A stretch of 64,000 nucleotides of DNA from Natronoglomus mannanivorans. GTDB lineage: Archaea; Halobacteriota; Halobacteria; Halobacteriales; Natrialbaceae. The DNA lies in contig JAOPKB010000006.1 in assembly GCA_025517485.1 (NCBI GenBank), positions 1 through 64,000 on the forward strand, written 5' to 3'. This document shows positions 17,851 through 25,388 of this stretch, piece by piece (position 1 is the stretch's first letter; each line of letters begins with the position of its first letter). The notes below the pieces were generated by a model that saw only the letters and a list, made by a program, of their open reading frames with translations, was not told the DNA's origin and made no database searches. The translations under genes and the position numbers were made by a program.

Positions 17851-19455
17851 ATGGCGACCGACGAGGTCGACCGCTCGCCGTCCGAACGCGTCGACGTCTG
17901 CGTGGTCGGCGCCGGGCCGGCCGGTGCGCTGGCCGCGTACTCGCTGGCCGAGCGGGGTCACGACGTCGTGATCCTCGAGGCCGGGCCGCGGTTCTCGTTC
18001 GAGGATCGCCTGCGGCGGATGGAGTACTCACTGCGACCGGCCCACGACGGCCTCGAGGTCTGGGAGATGGGCGGCGACCGCGACGCCTACGCCTCGACCG
18101 GTCCGCTGGACTATCCGTTGAACGACGTTCGCGTCAAGGGGGTCGGCGGGACGACGCTGCACTGGCTCGGCTACGTGCCGAGATACCACGAGAAGGACTT
18201 CGAGATGGACTCTCGCTACGGTCTGGGCGAGGACTGGCCGATCTCCTACGACGACCTTCGGCCCTACTACGCCGCGGTCGAACGGGAGCTGGGCGTCGCG
18301 GGAGTCGAGGACAACCCGTTCGAACCGCCCCGCGAGTCGCCGTTTCCGATGGACGGCTTCTCGCCGAGTCACTCGGATTCGCTGCTCGTCGAAGCCTGCG
18401 AGGAACTCGACATCACGGTCCACTCGATTCCGCAGGCGCGCAACAGCGAACGCTACGACGACCGGAGCCCCTGCGTCGGCTACGGGACGTGCATCCCGGT
18501 CTGTCCGTCCGGAGCGAAGTACAGCGCTGACGTCCACGTCGCGAAAGCCGAGGCCGAGGGGGCGCGCGTGATCGACCGAGCGCCGGTGCAACGCCTCGAG
18601 CACGACGCGAGCACCGAGCGACTCGAGGCCGTCGAGTACGCCACGCCGGATGGAGAGACCCACAGACAGGAGGCCAGACAGGTCGTGCTGGCCTGCGGAG
18701 CCATCGAGACGCCGCGTGTCCTGTTGCTCTCCGAGTCCGACGAGTATCCGGACGGGCTCGCCAACTCCTCGGGAGCCGTCGGCCGCTATCTCATGGACCA
18801 CCCGCTGGTCATGGCATTCGGCATCGCGTCCGAATCGACGCGACAGCACCACGTCGGCTTCTCGACGTCCGGAACCCACCAGTTCTACGACCACGAGGAG
18901 CCGACGCCGGGGAGCTTCCACGTCGGCTTTCTAAACTACGCCGGGCCGTCGCCCGTCGAGGCGGCGCTTTCGAGTGGCGACTGGGGCGACAGCCTCGTCT
19001 CGGACGTGTCGACGGAGGTGACCGGGCACATCGGCACCGAAGCGCTGGTCGAACAGCTTCCGAGGGAGGAAAACCGGGTGACCCTCGACACCTCCCAGAC
19101 CGACGATCACGGCAACCCCGTCCCCGAGGTACACTGGAGCGTCGGCGATCACGCGATCGAGACCGCCGAGGCGGCGCTCGAGGTCCAGCACGACATTTTA
19201 GAGACGATGGGCGCTCGTGTCACCTGGAGTACGGACCCGCGCCGTCCCGCGTCGGGAAGTCACCCGATGGGAACGACCAGAATGGGGGCGGACCCGGAGA
19301 CGAGTGTCGTCGACGCCCGGCTTCGAACGCACGACCTCGAGAACCTCACGATCGCCTCGAGCAGCGTGTTCACGACCGGCGGAGCGATGAACCCGACACT
19401 GACGATCGGCGCGCTGTCGCTAATGGCTGCGGAGTACATCGACGAGGATCTATGA
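17851..19455 (+). CDS. GMC-family oxidoreductase (sugar/sugar-acid dehydrogenase, first copy)
   Basis: A 534-residue FAD-dependent glucose-methanol-choline oxidoreductase, closest in layout to the large subunit of gluconate 2-dehydrogenase. The N-terminal FAD site is VVGAGPAGALAAYSL with VILEAG following; GGTTLHW marks the FAD-attachment loop region. A Cys-rich segment CVGYGTCIPVCPSG sits mid-protein. The C-terminal GMC signature SHPMGTTRMG is followed by GGAMNPTLTIGAL with the conserved Asn. No signal peptide of its own; export with the Tat-bearing small subunit encoded next would fit. Long stretches are almost identical to the gene at 20241, indicating recent duplication or gene conversion. 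The ATG at 17851 is used; a TTG lies just before it. Confidence 0.85.
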   Translation: MATDEVDRSPSERVDVCVVGAGPAGALAAYSLAERGHDVVILEAGPRFSFEDRLRRMEYSLRPAHDGLEVWEMGGDRDAYASTGPLDYPLNDVRVKGVGGTTLHWLGYVPRYHEKDFEMDSRYGLGEDWPISYDDLRPYYAAVERELGVAGVEDNPFEPPRESPFPMDGFSPSHSDSLLVEACEELDITVHSIPQARNSERYDDRSPCVGYGTCIPVCPSGAKYSADVHVAKAEAEGARVIDRAPVQRLEHDASTERLEAVEYATPDGETHRQEARQVVLACGAIETPRVLLLSESDEYPDGLANSSGAVGRYLMDHPLVMAFGIASESTRQHHVGFSTSGTHQFYDHEEPTPGSFHVGFLNYAGPSPVEAALSSGDWGDSLVSDVSTEVTGHIGTEALVEQLPREENRVTLDTSQTDDHGNPVPEVHWSVGDHAIETAEAALEVQHDILETMGARVTWSTDPRRPASGSHPMGTTRMGADPETSVVDARLRTHDLENLTIASSSVFTTGGAMNPTLTIGALSLMAAEYIDEDL

Positions 19456-19596
19456 CAGTAACAACCACGATGACGACTTCGATTCCGAGAACACGTATAC
19501 CGACGATCACGAGACCGACAACGACTGTGACCCGAACGACACCGACCGGCCCGTCGAGGGCCTGGGCGCATGTGAGTGCTGGAGTGGCTGTCTCGA

Positions 19597-19637
19597 GTTC
19601 GGGTTCGAGTTCGAATTCGAATTCGGGTTCGGATTCG
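19597..19637 (+). repeat. Hexanucleotide repeat (gttcgN/attcgN)
   Basis: About seven imperfect copies of a 6-bp unit (gttcgg, gttcga, attcga and similar) between the first GMC gene and the subunit-3 gene. It looks like slippage-prone simple-sequence DNA, similar to runs elsewhere in the window. Confidence 0.6.
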
Positions 19638-19704
19638 CGCCCGACTGCAGAAGGAGAATCGCACCTTGGAGAGAACGCACGCCGTCGACGGAGTACACTG
19701 GCCC

Positions 19705-20244
19705 ATGGAACTCTCTCGACGTGATGCCATCGCGGCGCTGGCCGCAGTCGGCATCGGGACGGGTGGCGTCGCCCTCTACCGGTCGGACGCGTTCGGCGAC
19801 GGATCGATCGACAGCGAGACGAGCCCGGACGATCCGATCGACACGATGATCGCACTCGCGGCGGTCGTCTACCCCTCCGAGGTCTCCGGCATCGACGAGT
19901 TCGTCGAAACCTACGTCGTCGGCCGCCTCGAGGACGACGAGACACACGAGGAACGGACCGTTCAGGCGCTCGCCCACCTCGAGGGATACGCGAGCGACGA
20001 GTTCGGCGATTCGTTCGTCGACCTGTCGCCCGAGGACCGCGACGCCGTCTTGCGCGAGCTCGGGGTCCAGAACGCCCAGCCGAATCCGGAGGGCTCGGAC
20101 GTCGAGCGGATCCGGTACTACCTCGTCAACGAACTGCTGTACGCGCTTTTCACCTCGCCGACCGGCGGCGAACTCGTCGGCCACGAGAACCCGCCCGGTC
20201 ACGGCGGCGGTCTCGACTCGTATCGGCGGGGTCCCGACGCGTGA
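19705..20244 (+). CDS. Tat-exported gluconate 2-dehydrogenase subunit 3-like protein
   Basis: A 179-residue protein with an N-terminal Tat signal (SRRDAIAALAAVGIGTGGVA) and a body resembling the small subunit 3 of membrane gluconate dehydrogenases: MIALAAVVYPSEVSGIDEFV, then helices, ending near RRGPDA. In bacteria this subunit is exported with the FAD large subunit and a cytochrome c; no cytochrome gene is visible here. Its stop overlaps the GTG of the second GMC gene (GTGA), so they are translated together. The likely role is chaperoning and co-exporting one or both GMC proteins for sugar oxidation at the cell surface. The start at 19705 fits the Tat motif; upstream in-frame sequence is basic repeat-derived. 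Confidence 0.8.
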   Translation: MELSRRDAIAALAAVGIGTGGVALYRSDAFGDGSIDSETSPDDPIDTMIALAAVVYPSEVSGIDEFVETYVVGRLEDDETHEERTVQALAHLEGYASDEFGDSFVDLSPEDRDAVLRELGVQNAQPNPEGSDVERIRYYLVNELLYALFTSPTGGELVGHENPPGHGGGLDSYRRGPDA

Positions 20245-21869
20245 GCGTCCTGCTGACCGCGACCTCCGTCACCGACGAGGTCGACCGCTCGCCGTCCGAA
20301 CGCGTCGACGTCTGCGTCGTCGGTTCCGGCCCGGCCGGCGCGCTGGCCGCGTACTCGCTGGCCGAGCGAGGCCACGACGTGGTGGTCCTCGAGGCCGGGC
20401 CGCGGTTCTCGTTCGAGGATCGACTGCGGCGGATGGAGCGGTTCCTCCGGCCAGCCTTCGACTGGGTCGACGTCTGGGAGATGGGCGGGGATCGAGACGC
20501 CTACGCCTCGACCGGGGAGCTTCACTACCCGCTGAACACGACTCGAGTCAAGGGGGTCGGGGGAACGACGCTCCACTGGCTCGGCCTCGTTCCGCGATAC
20601 CACGAGAAGGACTTCGAGATGGACTCTCGCTACGGTCTGGGCGAGGATTGGCCGATCTCCTACGACGACCTTCGGCCCTACTACGCCGCGGTCGAGCGGG
20701 AGATGGGCGTCGCGGGGGCCGCGGACAACCCGTTCGAACCGCCCCGCGAGTCGCCGTTCCCGATGGACGCGTTCCCGCCGAGTTACGCCGACTCGCTGTT
20801 CGAGGCGGCCTGTGAGGCTCTCGAGATCACGATGCACTCGATCCCGCAGGCGCGCAACAGCGAGGCCTACGACGGACGCAGCCAGTGCGTCGGCTACGGG
20901 ACGTGCGATCCGGTCTGTCCGTCGGGCGCGAAGTACACGGCCGAGGTTCACGTCGCGAAAGCCGAGGCCGAGGGGGCGCGCGTGATCGACCGAGCACCGG
21001 TTCAGCGTCTCGTACACGACGAAAGTGGGGAGCGACTCGAGGCTGTCGAGTACGCCACGCCGGACGGAGAGACCCACCGGCAGGAGGCCAGACAGGTCGT
21101 GCTGGCCTGTGGAGCCATCGAGACGCCGCGATTGCTCTTGCTCTCCGAGTCCGACGAGTATCCCGACGGGCTCGCCAACTCCTCGGGAGCCGTCGGCCGC
21201 TATCTCATGGAACATCCCTTCGCCGGGACCGACGCCCTCCTCATGGAGGAGACACGGCAGAATCACGTCGGGTTCATGACCAGCGAGTGCCACCAGTTCT
21301 ACGACCACGACGATTCGACGCCGGGGAGTCTCAAACTCGAGTTCATCAACAACGCAGAGCCCGCGCCGGTCGAGATCGCGTTACGCGACGGGTCGTGGGG
21401 TGACGATCTCGTCGGTGCGATTCGACGGGGATCGGGGAACAGTCTCCGGATCGGTGCACTGGTCGAGCAGTTGCCCCGCGAGGAGAACCGCGTCCAGTTA
21501 GACACCTCGCGGACCGACGATCACGGCAACCCCGTCCCCGAGATCGTCTGGAGCGTCGGCGATCACGCGATCGAAACGATGCGCTACGCACAGCGGATTC
21601 AACGCCGAATCTTCAACGAGATGGGTGCGCGCATCACGGGCCAGACCGATCCCCACAATCCGGGTGCTGCCCGTCATCCGATGGGGACGACACGGATGGG
21701 GGCGGACCCGGAGACGAGCGTCGTCGACGCCCGACTTCGAACCCACGATATCGAGAATCTCACGATCGCCTCGAGCAGCGTGTTCACGACCGGCGGGGCG
21801 ATGAACCCGACACTGACGATCGGGGCGCTGTCACTGTTGGCGGCGGAGTACGTCGACGAGGATCTGTGA
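20241..21869 (+). CDS. GMC-family oxidoreductase (second copy)
   Basis: A 542-residue paralogue of the gene at 17851 with the same landmarks: FAD site VVGSGPAGALAAYSL, Cys segment CVGYGTCDPVCPSG, and C-terminal GTTRMGADPETSVVDARLRT followed by GGAMNPTLTIGAL. The most divergent part is the substrate-side region around residues 325-420. Starts with GTG overlapping the TGA of the subunit-3 gene by 4 nt. An apparent duplication with retained identity in FAD-binding parts and divergence near the substrate cap suggests that the two enzymes share the small subunit but oxidise different sugars or sugar acids. Confidence 0.85.
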   Translation: MSVLLTATSVTDEVDRSPSERVDVCVVGSGPAGALAAYSLAERGHDVVVLEAGPRFSFEDRLRRMERFLRPAFDWVDVWEMGGDRDAYASTGELHYPLNTTRVKGVGGTTLHWLGLVPRYHEKDFEMDSRYGLGEDWPISYDDLRPYYAAVEREMGVAGAADNPFEPPRESPFPMDAFPPSYADSLFEAACEALEITMHSIPQARNSEAYDGRSQCVGYGTCDPVCPSGAKYTAEVHVAKAEAEGARVIDRAPVQRLVHDESGERLEAVEYATPDGETHRQEARQVVLACGAIETPRLLLLSESDEYPDGLANSSGAVGRYLMEHPFAGTDALLMEETRQNHVGFMTSECHQFYDHDDSTPGSLKLEFINNAEPAPVEIALRDGSWGDDLVGAIRRGSGNSLRIGALVEQLPREENRVQLDTSRTDDHGNPVPEIVWSVGDHAIETMRYAQRIQRRIFNEMGARITGQTDPHNPGAARHPMGTTRMGADPETSVVDARLRTHDIENLTIASSSVFTTGGAMNPTLTIGALSLLAAEYVDEDL

Positions 21870-22272
21870 GCCGTCGGTCCTCACACTGGCAGTTCAGACT
21901 CCGATTCAGCCCCGATGAACACCTAGCAGCTACTGAACGTGTCGCGTCGCTCGTTCGACTCGCCGCTTCGTCGACCGGTGGATCGGACCGTCCGTCGGAG
22001 CGTCTCGTTTCGCGACTCTCTATAATCATAGACTATCACGATCGTTACAAAGGATTACAACCTTAGGAGTGTTATCCGATGATTGTCATTCTCTCTCACT
22101 GGCCGACGCCCTCAGCTGTTCTATTCGACTTCCCTGTCCCATAACTATTGTCGCTCGATCGTCACCTCGGGCCGCATGGACGGCGAATTCAATCGAAATC
22201 GACGTGAGCGATGATCACGACGGATTTCCGCCGACGGAACCGTTATCCCCGTGGATTCTGAGTTGCTAGACG
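21870..22272. other. Intergenic stretch with GH127 promoter
   Basis: No convincing gene. A TATA-like gttatcc at 22242-22248 lies about 28 bp before the ATG at 22273 and suggests leaderless transcription of the GH127 gene independent of the GMC unit. Confidence 0.5.
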
Positions 22273-24192
22273 ATGACGGATACCCAGCACGCTGTGTCAC
22301 TGGCAGTGACCGACGTGACGATCGACGACGAGTTCTGGAATCCACGACTCGAGAACAACCGCGAGGTGACCATCGAGTACCAGTACGACCAGCTCGAAGA
22401 GAGCGACTGCCTCGAGAACTTCCGACGGGCCGCCGAGGGGGCCGACGGTGGATTCGAGGGGATGTGGTTCGCCGATTCGGACGCCTACAAGTGGCTCGAG
22501 GCGGCCAGCTACGTCCTCGCGACTCACGACGACGCCGACCTCCGTCGACGTGTCGACGAGGTGATCGAGCTCGTCGCCGCCGCACAGGAAGCCGACGGCT
22601 ACCTGAACACCTACTTCACGCTCGAGGAACCCGAGAAGAAGTGGACGAACCTCAACATGATGCACGAGCTGTACTGTGCGGGCCACCTGATCGAGGCGGC
22701 CGTCGCCCACCACCGGGCGACCGGCGAGTCGTCGCTGCTCGAGGTTGCAACGCGACTGGCAGACCACATCGATTCGGTCTTCGACAGCGAGGTCGACGGC
22801 GTTCCGGGCCACGAAGAGATCGAACTCGCGCTCGTGAAGCTGGCTCGCGTCACGGACGAGCAGCGATACGTCGACCTCGCTCGCTACTTCGTCGAGCTCA
22901 GAGGCCACGACGACCGCCTCGAGTGGGAGTTCGAGCACGTCGAGGAGATCGCCGGCTACGACCCCGACGGGGGTGGAATCGTCGAGGGCGCCCGCGACGT
23001 CTTCTACGAGGACGGCGAGTACGACGGCAGCTACGCACAGGCCCACGCGCCGTTTTTCGACCAGGAGGCCGTCGAGGGCCACTCCGTGCGTGCGATGTAC
23101 TACTACACCGGCGTCGCGGATCTCGCCGCTGAAACCGGCGACGAGGAGCTAATCGACCACCTCGAGTCCCTCTGGGAGAACATGACCGAGAAACGCATGT
23201 ACGTCACCGGGGGGATCGGCTCGAGCGAGTACGGGGAACGCTTTACCGAGGACTACGACCTGCCCAACGACACCGCCTACGCCGAGACCTGCGCGGCGAT
23301 CGGGAGCATCTTCTGGAGCCAGCGGCTGTTCGAACTCACGGGGAAAGCCCGGTACGCGGACCTGATCGAGCGGACGCTGTACAACGGCTTTCTCGCCGGG
23401 GTCTCCCTCGACGGCACCGAGTTCTTCTACGACAACCGCCTCGAGAGCGCCGGCGACCACCACCGTCAGGGCTGGTTTCACTGTGCGTGTTGTCCGCCGA
23501 ACGTCGCCAGGCTGCTCGCCTCTCTCGAGCGCTACATTTACGCGACGGGCGATAACTGTCTGTATATCAACCAGTACCTCGGCAGCGAGGGAACGGTAAC
23601 GGTCGACGGTATCGCGGTCGATATCGTCCAGACCACCGACTATCCGTGGGACGAGGACGTGCGGATCGACGTGCAGCCGGCGGAGCCGACCGCGTTCACC
23701 GTCTCGCTCCGCGTCCCCGACTGGTGTGAGGAGGCGTCGGTCAGCGTGAACGGCGAGCCGGTCTCCGTTCCCGACGACGGCTACGTCGAGCTCGACCGCG
23801 AGTGGGACGACGACCGGATCGACGCGACGTTCGAACAGCGCGTCGTCCCCGTCCGGAGCCATCCCGCAGTCGAGGACAACCGCGGCCGCGTCGCGCTTAC
23901 GCGCGGCCCGCTGGTCTACTGTCTCGAGGGGGTCGACCACGAGCGACCGCTGGGACAGTATCGGATCGATCCCGAAACGACGTTCGACGCGAGTTTCCGC
24001 GAGGAGCTGCTCGAGGGAGCCGTCACCATAGACGGCGAGGCAACCGTTCCAGACCTCGAGGAGTGGGAGGGGCGTCTCTATCGTCCCGACGACGAGGCCT
24101 CGAGTCGAACGGCGTCGATTACGGCCGTTCCGTACTATCTCTGGGACAATCGAGATCCCGGTGAACTGCTCGTCTGGATTCGAGCGACGTGA
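22273..24192 (+). CDS. GH127 beta-L-arabinofuranosidase
   Basis: A 639-residue member of the DUF1680/GH127 family, which removes beta-L-arabinofuranose (for example from arabino-oligosaccharides of extensins). An (alpha/alpha)6 barrel occupies about residues 1-420, then a beta-sandwich. The Cys-rich active-site motif CACCPPNVARLLAS is present: Cys404, Cys406 and Cys407 correspond to the zinc ligands and nucleophile (Cys417) of the characterised HypBA1, and YAETCAAIGSIFW supplies the Glu region. No signal peptide, so cytoplasmic. With GH51 and GH43 it gives the locus enzymes for both alpha- and beta-linked L-arabinofuranose. Confidence 0.92.
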   Translation: MTDTQHAVSLAVTDVTIDDEFWNPRLENNREVTIEYQYDQLEESDCLENFRRAAEGADGGFEGMWFADSDAYKWLEAASYVLATHDDADLRRRVDEVIELVAAAQEADGYLNTYFTLEEPEKKWTNLNMMHELYCAGHLIEAAVAHHRATGESSLLEVATRLADHIDSVFDSEVDGVPGHEEIELALVKLARVTDEQRYVDLARYFVELRGHDDRLEWEFEHVEEIAGYDPDGGGIVEGARDVFYEDGEYDGSYAQAHAPFFDQEAVEGHSVRAMYYYTGVADLAAETGDEELIDHLESLWENMTEKRMYVTGGIGSSEYGERFTEDYDLPNDTAYAETCAAIGSIFWSQRLFELTGKARYADLIERTLYNGFLAGVSLDGTEFFYDNRLESAGDHHRQGWFHCACCPPNVARLLASLERYIYATGDNCLYINQYLGSEGTVTVDGIAVDIVQTTDYPWDEDVRIDVQPAEPTAFTVSLRVPDWCEEASVSVNGEPVSVPDDGYVELDREWDDDRIDATFEQRVVPVRSHPAVEDNRGRVALTRGPLVYCLEGVDHERPLGQYRIDPETTFDASFREELLEGAVTIDGEATVPDLEEWEGRLYRPDDEASSRTASITAVPYYLWDNRDPGELLVWIRAT

Positions 24193-24980
24193 ACCCCCTC
24201 CGGAGTCGTCCTCGAGACGGCGGCCAATCGAGGCGGTAGCCATACTCGATCGTTTCTGTCGTGGCAGTCGTCGCCACCGCGCTTTTCTCATATATCTTAA
24301 CAGATATTTATCGAATCAGGTATAAAAAGAAACACTACTGGGTCGTCGTCCTCGAACGAGTTCACTGGAACGAAATATCTACACTACCGCCGAATGTTTC
24401 GGTGATTCCCGCACCTGTTCGCTTTCGCTATTCACGAGTCAGTTCTCGATCCCGGCGCTCGACAATTCGATCGAAACCTCGTTTGCGCTGGTAACCAGAC
24501 CATACAACCGTCTTCCGAGTGTGTCTGTGGCTGATCACTCTGTCGAACATCGTTCGTCATACCATTCGAATTCCATTATACATTCATAACTGTCATTTGT
24601 ATCTCTCAGAGCTTGTTTATCGTTCCCGACTGGAGCTGACGGTCGAGCCGACCGAACGGTCGATCGATCGCCCTCGAGCGACGCCGATTCGCTGCTCGTG
24701 GTTCGAACGACAGTGTCGGACAGGAACGTCGGACAGCTCCGGTTCGGCGCGAGCGGTTTCTCGAGGTCAGGATTCGGCTCCGACCTCGGGTCACGAAGGC
24801 AGAACGTACAGTTCGTATCCGGCGATGAACGATAGTGACGACCGTCGTATGGCCGATATAGATTCATGACGTCGTTTACTGGAATCGGACACAGACGTCC
24901 ACAGTATCGCCGCTCTCCGACGAAATCGACCGAAACACACGTCGTCGCTCGCTTCGAGTCCCGAACACGGGGTGAGACGC
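24193..24980. other. Long intergenic stretch, nothing recognised
   Basis: A/T-rich at 24260-24340 (around atatatcttaacagatattta), then ordinary GC. Frames of about 110 codons on each strand near 24520-24870 are mutually overlapping and lack family features. A GGTGAG sequence at 24971-24976 may serve the next gene. Confidence 0.5.
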
Positions 24981-25196
24981 ATGAATGAGAAAGGGCGGGC
25001 CGGTGACAGTACCGAGGCCGAACTGGCGCTGTTGATCAGCGCCCTCTCTCTCGGTGTCGTCCTCTTTCTCGTCTTCCCGGACGCGACGCCGATGGCCTCG
25101 GTGCCGACGGCGAATCTGTATCTGGCTCTGCCGTTCGTCCTCGTCGGCATCTTTTGCTTCCAGCTCGGACTCGAAGGAATGATGGACGACGACTAG
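24981..25196 (+). CDS. Small two-helix membrane protein, unknown
   Basis: A 71-residue protein starting MNEKGRAGDSTEAE with two membrane helices (about 15-35 and 45-65) and an acidic tail ending MMDDD. I do not recognise it; such short proteins are common in haloarchaea. GGTGAG lies 5 nt before the ATG, and a GTG start 9 nt earlier is possible. It precedes the histidine kinase on the same strand by about 190 bp, but that gene has its own TATA-like box. Confidence 0.65.
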   Translation: MNEKGRAGDSTEAELALLISALSLGVVLFLVFPDATPMASVPTANLYLALPFVLVGIFCFQLGLEGMMDDD

Positions 25197-25388
25197 TATC
25201 CGCAGTCGCTGTCGCGGTGGCCCGGTCGTCGAGACGCGTCGGTCACGAACTGGCTCCGCTTGACCGACTCGCTCCTGTAATCGTCTCTACCGGTGTCCCG
25301 CTCCGCCTCCCCACGTATGGATCCGTAGACGTTCCACTCCGACCGTCCGAACGTTGGACTTATCTGGCCGACCGGCCACCATCTTCCA

